Source of the DNA: an uncultured bacterium
GTDB lineage: Bacteria > Chloroflexota > Anaerolineae > J036 > Brachytrichaceae
DNA length: 45,060 nucleotides
Assembly (NCBI GenBank): GCA_903921365.1
Contig: CAIXPS010000392.1
Coordinates: 1-45,060, forward strand
Reading direction: 5' to 3'
The notes below the pieces were generated by a model. That model saw nothing but the letters and a program-made list of their open reading frames with translations, was not told where the DNA came from and searched no databases. Positions 7,937 through 15,870 of the stretch are shown here, piece after piece; the first letter of the stretch is position 1; every line of letters starts with the position of its first letter. The translations under genes and the position numbers were made by a program.

Positions 7937-9391
7937 TTACCACGCCCTGAAAGAGTCGAACTGCCACATGTCTTCCGGCTGCGGCAGCGGGCGACCATAT
8001 CGGTCAAACAATTCATTGCGGTTCTTCAACGGGTTCCAGTCGGTCTGGACCGACAGGCACTGGCCAAGGTATGGGTTCGCGATTGCCAGCACCTCGTCAT
8101 AGGGCAAGTCGTCCGGCACACACACGCCCCAGCGCGGGTTGCGGATCATCCACGCGATCGCGCCGATTACCGACGCCGCTACCTGCAATGTGGTCGCGTT
8201 TTGATGCGGAGCCAGCTTGCGTGTTTCCTCAATGTCGAGTTGCGAACCGACCCACCAGCCATTCAGGTCGTGACCCAGCAACAGCACGCCGAGTTCGTCC
8301 TTGCCGCTGACGATCTCATCACGCATGATGCGCTCGTTATCCTGCAGGTCGTAGTTGCGCATCTTAAGCTCGTGCACTGAGGACATCGCGGCATCGGTGG
8401 GCAGATAGGCGTAGTGCACGGTGGGGCGATACATCGGGCTGCGGTGCGCTGCGTCCCACACGGTCAAGTGATCGCTGATGGTGAACGATTCGCCGTGTCG
8501 CACGACCATGCCGATGATCTCGCCAGACGGCACCCACGAACGCACGTAGGTGTTGATGCCCATCTGCGCCAGACAGATCTGGTTGCACGGGCCGTACGTG
8601 TGCGTGTGGGCGAACTGCGGCAGGCGCTGCTCATGCGTGCCCCAGCCCATCTCGGCGGGTGCGATGCCCTCTTCGTGGAAGCCGGCCACCGACCACGTGT
8701 TGACGAACTCGTTCACTTCCTTCGGGCGGCTGCCGATCTGCGTATCGCGCTCGGAAACGTGGATCACCTTCGTGCCGCTGAACATGGCAAGGCGCGCGTA
8801 ATCCTCATCATCGAGCGCGCTCTCCATCATCGCCTGACGGTCGCCGGCCAGGCCGCGGTCGATGATCGCCAGCGTGATATCACGCAGCGCGACCTTCGTC
8901 CAGTGACTCACCAGCCCTGGGTTCGCGCCATGTTCGACCACTGCCGTTGCGCCCGATTGTGACCAGCGCCGGATATGGTCGCGCAGCGCCAGGTGGCGCA
9001 CGTACAGCGTGCGATCTACGGGCCGGTCGTTGTCCGTAAAGTACGGGTTCCACAATTCGACGGATGTGTTGATGTACATCACGTTGTGGTCATGGCACCA
9101 TTGCAGAATGTCGATCGCGCCGATGTTCCAGGCCAGGTCAATGATCAAATCGCCTGGGCCGGCGTACAGGCCGAGCAGATAGGCCAGGTCGTCTGGGGTG
9201 ACGCGCTCCTGCGCGTAGTGCGCTCCGGCTGCGAGCGTCTCGCGGATCAGGTCGCGGCGATCCTCAAAGTCCATGATCGTCAGTTTTTTGTAATCCATGT
9301 CGATGTGGCGCAGCAACAACGGCTGCAGACATTGCGACACCGCGCCGCAACCAATCACCAGGATACGTCCGCTAAAAGGTATCTTTGTCAT
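7937..9391 (-). CDS. hss: Homospermidine synthase
   Basis: This 484-residue protein is a bacterial homospermidine synthase, an NAD-dependent enzyme that makes sym-homospermidine from two putrescines or from spermidine and putrescine. It has an N-terminal Rossmann site (RILVIGCGAVSQCLQP), the conserved EHGANPGLVSHW segment and the saccharopine-dehydrogenase-like C-terminal half. The length fits the family (about 470-480). The ATG at 9391 has a strong GGAGG upstream on the minus strand, so the longer frame to 9445 is rejected. Its leader carries TATGAAR heptanucleotide repeats forming an inverted repeat at 9418-9457. A polyamine-type ABC importer (potABCD) lies 30 kb away in this window, suggesting that polyamines matter to this organism. 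Confidence 0.93.
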   Translation of the reverse strand: MTKIPFSGRILVIGCGAVSQCLQPLLLRHIDMDYKKLTIMDFEDRRDLIRETLAAGAHYAQERVTPDDLAYLLGLYAGPGDLIIDLAWNIGAIDILQWCHDHNVMYINTSVELWNPYFTDNDRPVDRTLYVRHLALRDHIRRWSQSGATAVVEHGANPGLVSHWTKVALRDITLAIIDRGLAGDRQAMMESALDDEDYARLAMFSGTKVIHVSERDTQIGSRPKEVNEFVNTWSVAGFHEEGIAPAEMGWGTHEQRLPQFAHTHTYGPCNQICLAQMGINTYVRSWVPSGEIIGMVVRHGESFTISDHLTVWDAAHRSPMYRPTVHYAYLPTDAAMSSVHELKMRNYDLQDNERIMRDEIVSGKDELGVLLLGHDLNGWWVGSQLDIEETRKLAPHQNATTLQVAASVIGAIAWMIRNPRWGVCVPDDLPYDEVLAIANPYLGQCLSVQTDWNPLKNRNELFDRYGRPLPQPEDMWQFDSFRAW

Positions 9392-9417
9392 TCTGTATTC
9401 CTCCAGTCGAGGGTAAA

Positions 9418-9457
9418 TATGAAATATGAAGTATGAAAAGCCCATGCTTCATACTTC
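9418..9457. repeat. TATGAAR heptanucleotide repeat with inverted repeat
   Basis: Three tandem heptamers (TATGAAA 9418-9424, TATGAAG 9425-9431, TATGAAA 9432-9438) are followed by a mirrored arm. GAAGTATGAA at 9428-9437 pairs exactly with TTCATACTTC at 9448-9457. The element lies in the 5' leader of homospermidine synthase. Confidence 0.8.
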
Positions 9458-9522
9458 TGAATTCATAATTTCCGCAAAGCAGGTGCGCTTGATGCATCTG
9501 CACCCTGTACACTATACACAAC

Positions 9523-9720
9523 ATGGCAAAGCCTCCAACTCGCAGTGAGATACAACCGGGCATGACGGTGCAAATCGTCGAGAAACAGAACCAGGGAAGC
9601 GGCGCGCTGACCACAGGCGTCGTATCGCGCATTCTTACCAGTAGCGCCGCACACCCGCATGGCATCAAGGTCATGCTGACCAATGGCAAGGTGGGCCGGG
9701 TGCAGGCAATCGTAAAATGA
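9523..9720 (+). CDS. ywbE: YwbE family protein (DUF2196)
   Basis: This 65-residue protein matches the YwbE family closely: IQPGMTVQIVEKQNQGSGAL near the start and HPHGIKVMLTNGKVGRVQAI near the end. The family is a small beta-barrel of unknown cellular role, widespread in Firmicutes and Chloroflexota. The gene overlaps the downstream aminotransferase by four bases (ATGA), so translation is coupled. There is no clear Shine-Dalgarno. A TATACA box lies only four bases before the ATG, with TTGATG 18 bases further up, so initiation may be leaderless or nearly so. Confidence 0.85.
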   Translation: MAKPPTRSEIQPGMTVQIVEKQNQGSGALTTGVVSRILTSSAAHPHGIKVMLTNGKVGRVQAIVK

Positions 9721-10859
9721 GTGGATTCCTTGCAGATGCCGACCTGAGCGCCAACCGAATCGAGGTGGCGCGCCGCAAGGTTTTCGAGCGCGGCTATGTC
9801 GACCTCACCAGCAGCAACCCGACCCACCAGGGGTTGCTCTTCCCGCCGGATATCCTGCGCGACGCCGCAGACCCTTACTGGCCCGCGCGGCGCTATGACC
9901 CGGATCCGCGCGGGCTTCCGCCGGCGCGCGAGTCGATTGTCCAGTATTACGCGACGCGACCGCTACCGTTGCAGATCGGGCGCGACGACGTCTTCATCAC
10001 TGCCAGCACGAGCGAGGCCTACGGATTGCTGTTCGCGTTGCTCACTGAACCGGGCGATAACGTCCTCGCACCTGACGTGACATACCCGCTCTTCGAATAT
10101 CTGGCGAGTATTTACCACGTCGAACTGCGCCCCTGCCGGTTGGACGAATCGCGCGGCTGGGCGATCAACCCGACCAGCCTGTACGCGCAGACCGATGAGC
10201 GCACTCGCGCCGTCCTGATCATCTCGCCGCACAACCCTACGGGAATGATCGTGCAGTCGGCCCTCCCGGCGCTCAGCGACCTGGGGTTGCCGGTGATTTG
10301 CGACGAGGTGTTTGCGGAATTTACCTACCGCGCGCCGCACACGCCGCCGCTTGGCGCGCTCCATCCCAACCTGCCCGTGTTTCACCTGAACGGCATTTCG
10401 AAGATGTTCGCGCTTCCCGACCTCAAGCTTGGCTGGATTGCGCTGAACACACCCGCCGCCGAACGCTACGCTGAGCGGCTTGAGATGCTCAACGACACCT
10501 TCCTTGGCGCAAATACGTTGACGCAGACGATGCTGCCGGCGCTGTTCGCGCGCGGGGGCGGTTTTATGGACATGATGCGCGACCGCATCCGCGCCAGCCT
10601 CGATCTGTCGATCTTCATCCTGAGCGGTTGCAGCGGACTGCGCGTTCACCCTCCAGACGGCGGGTACTATCTGTTCCCCGAAGTGCTGTCGTGGCCGGGT
10701 GAGGAGGAAGACCTTGTGTTACGCCTGCTTGATGCCGGCGTGCTGGTTCACCCCGGCTTCTTCTATGGCTATAAGCGCGGTGTTCACCTCATGCTCTCGT
10801 GTCTGACGGAACCGGCCCGCTTGCATGCTGGGCTGGCGGTGCTGGCGAAGGAAGTGTAG
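9717..10859 (+). CDS. Pyridoxal-phosphate aminotransferase (class I/II)
   Basis: This 380-residue protein is a fold-type I aminotransferase. It shows ISPHNPTGMIV (substrate/cofactor loop), VICDEVFAEFTY (Asp for the pyridine nitrogen, Tyr for the phenol oxygen) and the PLP lysine at about residue 229 in NGISKMFALPDLKLGW. The N-terminal YVDLTSSNPTHQGL and RRYDPDPRGLPPARES match alanine/aspartate-type transaminases. The exact substrate cannot be read. It is translationally coupled to ywbE. The reading frame ends just before the purine repeat at 10861-10917, which separates it from the methyltransferase gene. Confidence 0.87.
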   Translation: MSGFLADADLSANRIEVARRKVFERGYVDLTSSNPTHQGLLFPPDILRDAADPYWPARRYDPDPRGLPPARESIVQYYATRPLPLQIGRDDVFITASTSEAYGLLFALLTEPGDNVLAPDVTYPLFEYLASIYHVELRPCRLDESRGWAINPTSLYAQTDERTRAVLIISPHNPTGMIVQSALPALSDLGLPVICDEVFAEFTYRAPHTPPLGALHPNLPVFHLNGISKMFALPDLKLGWIALNTPAAERYAERLEMLNDTFLGANTLTQTMLPALFARGGGFMDMMRDRIRASLDLSIFILSGCSGLRVHPPDGGYYLFPEVLSWPGEEEDLVLRLLDAGVLVHPGFFYGYKRGVHLMLSCLTEPARLHAGLAVLAKEV

Positions 10860-10860
10860 G

Positions 10861-10917
10861 GAGCGGGGGAGAGGGGAGCGGGGGAGAAGAGGAGAGGAGA
10901 GGAGAGGAGAGGAGGAG
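10861..10917 (+). repeat. Purine-only GGAGA/GGAGC short repeat
   Basis: Fifty-seven bases consist only of G, A and two C residues, with tandem GGAGA pentamers from 10891 to 10910 and GGGGAGCGGG-type units before them. The terminal GGAGGAG supplies the ribosome site of the next gene. A related purine block occurs inside uvrA at 32179-32290. Confidence 0.8.
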
Positions 10918-10918
10918 T

Positions 10919-11437
10919 ATGGCAAATGAAAAACAGTTCAAGCTGAAGACGGTATTCGTGGGCACGCGTGGCGTGAGGGAGTATCGCGAGTCGATTGCGG
11001 CCTGGGTGACCAGGGATGATGTGGTGCTTGAGATTGGCTGCGAGAAGGGCACGACGACGGCGATCATCGCGCGCCATTGCAAGGAGGTGCTCGGCACTGA
11101 TGTCAGCCTGGAGTGCGTCCAACGCGCCCGGCGCATCTACCCGCACATCGAATTCGCGGTACTGGATGCCTACGATGTGCTCAACGCGGTTGCCTTCAAA
11201 AAGGCGTTCACCAAAGTCTACATCGACGTGTCAGGATTGTCGGGATATCGGTCGCTCCTCGACCTGATCGCGCTGCTCAACATGTACGCGACGGTGCTGG
11301 AACCCAAGGCGATCATCGTGAAGAGCGGTGCGCTGAAGCACTTTGCAGAACACTGCAGAGCGTGGCATTCTGTGCCGGTCGCGCATACCCCCGCTGAGGG
11401 GGATGTTGACGCGCAATCTCCAGTCTCCAATCTCTAA
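10919..11437 (+). CDS. SAM-dependent methyltransferase-like protein
   Basis: This 172-residue protein has a Rossmann methyltransferase core: DDVVLEIGCEKGTTTAII (SAM-binding motif I), VLGTDVSLECVQRAR (acidic end of strand 2) and a KVYIDVSGLSGYRSLLDLI segment. The substrate is unknown. The ATG at 10919 is chosen because GGAGGAG lies just before it, although the frame is open upstream. The last residues (AQSPVSNL) come from the AATCTCC repeat, and the stop is the TAA created within the repeat variant TCTAATC. The original C-terminus may therefore be altered. It lies just upstream of murJ on the same strand. Confidence 0.75.
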   Translation: MANEKQFKLKTVFVGTRGVREYRESIAAWVTRDDVVLEIGCEKGTTTAIIARHCKEVLGTDVSLECVQRARRIYPHIEFAVLDAYDVLNAVAFKKAFTKVYIDVSGLSGYRSLLDLIALLNMYATVLEPKAIIVKSGALKHFAEHCRAWHSVPVAHTPAEGDVDAQSPVSNL

Positions 11438-11438
11438 T
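11412..11438 (+). repeat. AATCTCC repeat copy encoding a C-terminus
   Basis: The units CAATCTCC, AGTCTCC and AATCTCT follow in tandem and encode the final eight residues and the stop codon of the methyltransferase-like gene. Confidence 0.8.
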
Positions 11439-11462
11439 CACCATGAGTAAAATACCCTCACT

Positions 11463-13088
11463 ATGAAGGCGCGCCAGCTTGCCCGGATGGCTGTGATTGT
11501 CGGCATCGCCTATGTGCTGAGCAATCTGACCGGCCTGGGGCAGCGAATCATCGTCACATCACGGTTTGGCACAAGCGTTGAGTACGATGCTTTCAACGCT
11601 GCGTTCCGCATCCCCGACTTGTTGTTCAGCCTGCTGGCCGGGGGCGCGCTTGCGTCGGCATTCATCCCCACCTTCACGGCGCGCCTGAGCAAAAACCAGC
11701 AGCGTTCGGCGTGGCGGCTGGCGATGGCGGTCACCGCGATGGTCTTCGCGTTTATGTGCATCATCGCGGTGATTGCCGCCGTGCTCGCTCCGGTCATCGT
11801 CCGCACCGTCATCGCGCCGGGGTTTGACGATGCGCAGGTCGAGTTAACCGTCGGCTTGATGCGCCTGATGCTGATCTCGACGGTGATTTTCGCCGTCAGC
11901 GGCCTGCTGATGGGCGTGCTGCAATCGAATAACTCCTTTCTTGCGCCGGCGCTCGCGCCATCGATTTACAACCTTGGCATCGTGTTTGGCGCGACTGTGC
12001 TCAGCGGACAGGGTATCTATGGCGTCGCTACCGGCGTCGTCCTTGGCGCGGTTCTGCACTTGATCGTTCAGTTGCCTGCGCTCATCCGGTTGCTGCGTCA
12101 GCCCCATCCGGCGGAGGAGCAAACCAGCGCTGAGGAACAACCACAACTGCGCGCAGATATCCGCAACGTCCTGCGATTGATGGGGCCGCGTGTGCTTGGT
12201 CTCGGCGCCGTTCAAGTCAACCTGATCGTCACGGTCAGCCTCGCGTCTGGCATGGGTGCCGGCGCGGTGTCAGCGCTCAATATCGCTTTTGCCACGATGA
12301 TCCTCCCGCAGGCAGCCATCGCGCAGGCGATTGCGACGGTGCTGTTCCCCACGATCAGTGCGCACGCAGCGCGCGGCGAAGAGGCGCAGTTCGCGCGCGC
12401 ACTTACCCGCGCGATCAACGTCGTCATCGCGCTCAGCACTCCCGCCGCGATTGGGCTTATTCTGCTCGGCGCGCCGATTATCCGCATCTTGTTTGAACGC
12501 AACTCATTCACCGCGCAATCCACCAGCGCGGTGGCGTTTGCGCTCGCGTGGTACGGGGTGGGGCTGGTGGGGCATTCGGTGCTCGAGGTGGTCACGCGCG
12601 GCTTTTATGCCTTGCACGACACCGCCCGGCCGGTCATCCTCAGCGTCGCCAGCATGATCGCGAACGTGGCGCTCAGCCTTGTTCTGGCCGCCGTCTTTCG
12701 CGGCATGGACCTGCCGCCGTTCGGGGGACTGGCGCTGGCCAATTCGATAGCGACCGGGATCGAGACTGCAGTGCTGTATGCGCTGTTGGCGCAGCGCGTT
12801 CCGGGACTTGATCTCAAGCAAACGCTCGTTGCGGCGGTGAAGAGCTCGCTCGCATCCGCAGTCATGGCGATGGCGATTTGGGTGTGGCTGAACTTTCTGG
12901 GTAGTGGGATCGTAGCCGCACTGTTCGCCATTGCGGTCGGCATCGCGGTGTACTTCGGCGTGGCGTGGCTGCTGGGCAGTGATGAGACCGAATACGCGTT
13001 CGCGATCGTGCAGTCACGCCTGGCGCGGCGACGAGTGGTTGCCACGGTGTCGCCGCCCCCCGTCCCCGCGGATGAAGATCCGTCGTGA
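11463..13088 (+). CDS. murJ: Lipid II flippase MurJ
   Basis: This 541-residue MATE/MOP-family membrane protein matches MurJ (MviN), which moves lipid II across the cytoplasmic membrane for peptidoglycan synthesis. The N-terminal helix reads AYVLSNLTGLGQRIIVTSRF, with the typical FRIPDLLFSLLAGGALASAF after it, and about 14 hydrophobic segments follow. LFERNSFTAQST and GFYALHDTARPV are the conserved mid-protein stretches. Its presence implies a peptidoglycan wall, or at least retained wall genes. No Shine-Dalgarno is seen. A TAAAAT box ends nine bases before the ATG and a tiny reading frame (ATG at 11443, seven codons) ends on the start codon in an ATGA overlap. Confidence 0.92.
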   Translation: MKARQLARMAVIVGIAYVLSNLTGLGQRIIVTSRFGTSVEYDAFNAAFRIPDLLFSLLAGGALASAFIPTFTARLSKNQQRSAWRLAMAVTAMVFAFMCIIAVIAAVLAPVIVRTVIAPGFDDAQVELTVGLMRLMLISTVIFAVSGLLMGVLQSNNSFLAPALAPSIYNLGIVFGATVLSGQGIYGVATGVVLGAVLHLIVQLPALIRLLRQPHPAEEQTSAEEQPQLRADIRNVLRLMGPRVLGLGAVQVNLIVTVSLASGMGAGAVSALNIAFATMILPQAAIAQAIATVLFPTISAHAARGEEAQFARALTRAINVVIALSTPAAIGLILLGAPIIRILFERNSFTAQSTSAVAFALAWYGVGLVGHSVLEVVTRGFYALHDTARPVILSVASMIANVALSLVLAAVFRGMDLPPFGGLALANSIATGIETAVLYALLAQRVPGLDLKQTLVAAVKSSLASAVMAMAIWVWLNFLGSGIVAALFAIAVGIAVYFGVAWLLGSDETEYAFAIVQSRLARRRVVATVSPPPVPADEDPS

Positions 13089-13119
13089 TAAAAAGAAGCA
13101 GACTGCTTACGGAGGCAGA

Positions 13120-13204
13120 GGCTTTAGCTGGTTGATGTCATCATACGCGTAGTAACCAGGTGGCCTAAGGCGTATTTGCGTGAGTTCGTATCCCGGCTAA
13201 AGCC
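13120..13204. repeat. GGCTTTAGC inverted repeat element
   Basis: GGCTTTAGCTGG at 13120-13131 pairs with CCGGCTAAAGCC at 13193-13204 with one mismatch, enclosing about 60 bases. It lies between the convergent murJ and cystathionine gamma-synthase/lyase-type genes and could act as a bidirectional end structure. Confidence 0.65.
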
Positions 13205-13208
13205 ATCG

Positions 13209-13241
13209 ATCTCCGATCCCTAATCTCCAATCTCTATTCTC
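13209..13241. repeat. AATCTCC repeat copy, intergenic
   Basis: GATCTCCGATCCCTAATCTC continues as CAATCTCTATTCTC immediately before the stop codon of the minus-strand cystathionine gamma-synthase/lyase-type gene at 13245. It is adjacent to the GGCTTTAGC element, so two repeat families abut. Confidence 0.75.
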
Positions 13242-13244
13242 ATC

Positions 13245-14363
13245 TTACGCCAGCGCCTGGCGCAGGTCGTCGATCAGGTCATTGACGTTCTCGATGCCTA
13301 CTGACAGCCGGATGAGCGCCGGGTCAACGGCAAGGGGGGAGTTCGCCACGCTCATATGGGTCATGGCTGCCGGCACCTCGATCAGCGATTCCACACCGCC
13401 CAGCGACTCGGCAAGCGCAAAGATGCGCGTTGCCTCGGCGACGCGCCGCGCGGCGTCCGGCCCGCCTTTGACGATGAACGAGATCATGCCGCCGAAAGCG
13501 CACATTTGTTTTGCAGCCACCGCATGGTCGGGGTGCGAGCATAGCCCAGGATAGATCACGCGCTCGACTGCCGCGTGGCCTTCCAGGAACTGTGCGATGG
13601 TGAGCCCGTTGCTGCAATGCCGCTCCATCCGCACCGGCAGGGTTTTCAACCCGCGCAGAACCAGAAAACAATCCAATGGCGCAGGGACGGCGCCGACAGC
13701 GTTTTGCAGGAACTTCAGACGCGTGAAGTCGGCCTCATTGTTCACGATAATCGCGCCGCCGACCACATCGCTGTGCCCGTTCAAATATTTGGTGGTGCTG
13801 TGCACGACGATATCGGCGCCAAGCGCCAGCGGTTTCTGCAGGTAAGGGGTGGCAAACGTGTTGTCGACTACCAGCCGGGCGGCGCCCTTGAGAGATGAAA
13901 TCGCGGCAATGTCGGCGATCTTCAGCAGCGGGTTTGTCGGCGTCTCCACCCAGATCATGCGCGTGTTCGGCTGAATGCCATTGCGCACCGCATCCAGGTC
14001 ACTCATCTCGACAAATGAAAATGTGATGCCATAATCGGCGTACACTTTAGTGAAGATGCGGAAGGTGCCGCCGTACACGTCATTGCTGGCAAGTAGATGA
14101 TCCCCTGGTTTCAACAGGCGCAATACGGTGTCGGTGGCCGCCATGCCGGACGAAAACGCGAGTCCGTGCGCCCCGCCTTCCAGAGCGGCGATACAATCCT
14201 GCAACGCATTGCGCGTGGGATTGACGGTGCGGGCATAGTCGTAGGCCGCTTCGCCCATGCGCGTCTGGGCATATGTCGAGGTCTGGTAGATTGGCGTCAT
14301 GACGGCGCCGGTCGTCGGATCGGGCGGTTGCCCAGCATGGACAGCTAATGTTTCAAAGTTCAT
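13245..14363 (-). CDS. Cystathionine gamma-synthase/lyase-type PLP enzyme
   Basis: This 372-residue protein belongs to the Cys/Met metabolism PLP-dependent family (gamma-synthase, beta/gamma-lyase, O-acetylhomoserine sulfhydrylase). The PLP lysine is K192 in VVHSTTKYLNGHSD. YQTSTYAQ, YDYARTVNPTRNALQ and the SSGMAATDTVLRLLKPGDH phosphate-binding segment are typical. The C-terminal SLGGVESLIEVPAAMTHMS resembles gamma-synthase/lyase members rather than sulfhydrylases. The exact reaction (MetB or MetC/CTH) cannot be separated by eye. The start ATG at 14363 has AGGTG four bases upstream on the minus strand. Confidence 0.85.
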   Translation of the reverse strand: MNFETLAVHAGQPPDPTTGAVMTPIYQTSTYAQTRMGEAAYDYARTVNPTRNALQDCIAALEGGAHGLAFSSGMAATDTVLRLLKPGDHLLASNDVYGGTFRIFTKVYADYGITFSFVEMSDLDAVRNGIQPNTRMIWVETPTNPLLKIADIAAISSLKGAARLVVDNTFATPYLQKPLALGADIVVHSTTKYLNGHSDVVGGAIIVNNEADFTRLKFLQNAVGAVPAPLDCFLVLRGLKTLPVRMERHCSNGLTIAQFLEGHAAVERVIYPGLCSHPDHAVAAKQMCAFGGMISFIVKGGPDAARRVAEATRIFALAESLGGVESLIEVPAAMTHMSVANSPLAVDPALIRLSVGIENVNDLIDDLRQALA

Positions 14364-14453
14364 AATGCACCTGGTTGGTTAATTGTTACATTTTACGTCA
14401 CGATTTTCTCAACCGACTCTCAGTATGTGAATTAAAATGAAGGAAATGATTAA

Positions 14454-14459
14454 TATTAT
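14454..14459 (+). promoter_or_regulatory. Candidate -10 for the moa operon
   Basis: TATTAT lies eight bases before the ATG of the first gene, in an AT-rich stretch (14428-14459) unlike its surroundings. There is no ribosome site between, so the mRNA may be leaderless. Confidence 0.4.
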
Positions 14460-14467
14460 GGTGCGAT

Positions 14468-14839
14468 ATGTCTGAAGACCTGTATTTCGTCGATACCAAC
14501 GCGCGCCAACCCGCTGACTCCGTGAGAATTACGGATTATCGCGTCATGCCCTGGCCGGATGGCACACGTGTGACCGTGGAGATGGGACTGACGCCCTTCA
14601 GAGTATTCCCGGCGATGGACATCAGCATCCTGTCGACTGCCGGCGAGATATTGCGCACCATTTCGCTGGTTGGCGCGGTGGAGCGTCGCCCGTCGCCTAC
14701 CCTGCACGTGCCACAGATGGAGAGCGGGTCGAAGCTGGCGGTGCTGATCGAGATGCTGGATGGCGAGACCGTGACGCAGCAGGTCATAGTGCCGTTTGAA
14801 GTCGCGGGGCCGATCATTAAGCGTGAGGTGGAAGCGTGA
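14468..14839 (+). CDS. Conserved-looking hypothetical protein, first gene of moa operon
   Basis: This protein of 123 residues is not recognised. It has no signal peptide or membrane segment. Alternating hydrophobic stretches (RVTVEMGLTPFRVFPAMDIS, SKLAVLIEMLDGETVTQQVI) suggest an all-beta sandwich. It overlaps moaA by four bases (GTGA), so it is translationally coupled to molybdenum cofactor synthesis and may be a lineage-specific accessory. Codon use and composition match its neighbours, which supports a real gene. No known Moa or Mob protein matches. Confidence 0.7.
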   Translation: MSEDLYFVDTNARQPADSVRITDYRVMPWPDGTRVTVEMGLTPFRVFPAMDISILSTAGEILRTISLVGAVERRPSPTLHVPQMESGSKLAVLIEMLDGETVTQQVIVPFEVAGPIIKREVEA

Positions 14840-15864
14840 CTATTCTGACACAGGAAATTCCCACACAGGCCGTCGGGCGGCGCAAGGCGCTTGACGCCTA
14901 TGGCCGTCATATCCACTATCTACGCGTGTCGCTCACCGACAAGTGCAACCTGCGCTGCGTTTATTGCATGCCGGAGCAGATGGTCTTCCGGCCAAACGAG
15001 GAACTGCTGACCGATGACGAGTTTGTCATCGTCCTGCGCGCCGCTGACATGCTTGGCTTCGATAAGTACCGCCTGACTGGCGGGGAACCCACTGTGCGCC
15101 CGAACCTGGCCGGGATCGTGCGCGAGATTGCCCAGCTGCCCGGCACGCGCGAGATCACCATGACGACCAATGGGCTGAAGCTGGCAAAACTGGCGCAACC
15201 ATTGCGCGATGCCGGACTGCGCCGCGTCAACGTCAGCTTGGACTCGCTGGATGAAGCCAAGTTCCATCGCATGACCCGTTGGGGACACGTGAATGACGTG
15301 CTTGCGGGGATCGCGGCTGCCGAAGCTGCCGGGATGACGCCGATCAAAATCAACTGCGTCGTCATCCGCGGGTTTAACGAGAATGACCTGATCGAACTTG
15401 CTTGCTTGACCTACGAGCGCGACTGGCAGGTGCGTTTCCTCGAAGTGATGCCGTTTGCTGATGTTGCCGAGTTCCAGCAGGCGACGATGGTCACAACTGC
15501 CGAGATGATTGCGCATATCGAGGCAACCCTCGGCACACTTACTGAAGTGAATGACGGCAAACTGGATGGCGAGGCGCGCGTCTATCGGCTGGCTGGGGCG
15601 CGCGGCGAAATCGGGTTTATAAGCCCGGTGAGCGCGCCGTTTTGCGCCAATTGCAACCGTGTGCGCCTGACCGCCGATGGCACATTGCGACTGTGCCTGC
15701 TCAAGGATGGCGAGCTTGATTTGAAGACGCCGGTGCGACGCGGGGCCACGTCAGACGATCTGGCGGATCTGATGCAGCACGCTATCTGGCGCAAGCCGTG
15801 GGGACACGATCTGGCGAACGGGGTGATCCCGTTAAACCGGATCATGAGCGAGATTGGAGGTTGA
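14836..15864 (+). CDS. moaA: GTP 3',8-cyclase MoaA
   Basis: This 342-residue radical SAM enzyme converts GTP to 3',8-cyclo-GTP, the first step of molybdopterin synthesis. The SAM [4Fe-4S] motif is CxxxCxxC in TDKCNLRCVYCMPE, and the C-terminal cluster is held by the three Cys in FCANCNRVRLTADGTLRLCL. The protein ends in IGG, the conserved Gly-Gly tail that enters the active site. GTG at 14836 is the start, overlapping the upstream gene by four bases. The gene is followed by moaC and a moaD-moaE fusion, giving an almost complete pathway to molybdopterin in one operon. MoeB-type and Mo-insertion genes are not in the window. Confidence 0.96.
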   Translation: MTILTQEIPTQAVGRRKALDAYGRHIHYLRVSLTDKCNLRCVYCMPEQMVFRPNEELLTDDEFVIVLRAADMLGFDKYRLTGGEPTVRPNLAGIVREIAQLPGTREITMTTNGLKLAKLAQPLRDAGLRRVNVSLDSLDEAKFHRMTRWGHVNDVLAGIAAAEAAGMTPIKINCVVIRGFNENDLIELACLTYERDWQVRFLEVMPFADVAEFQQATMVTTAEMIAHIEATLGTLTEVNDGKLDGEARVYRLAGARGEIGFISPVSAPFCANCNRVRLTADGTLRLCLLKDGELDLKTPVRRGATSDDLADLMQHAIWRKPWGHDLANGVIPLNRIMSEIGG

Positions 15865-15870
15865 TGCGAC

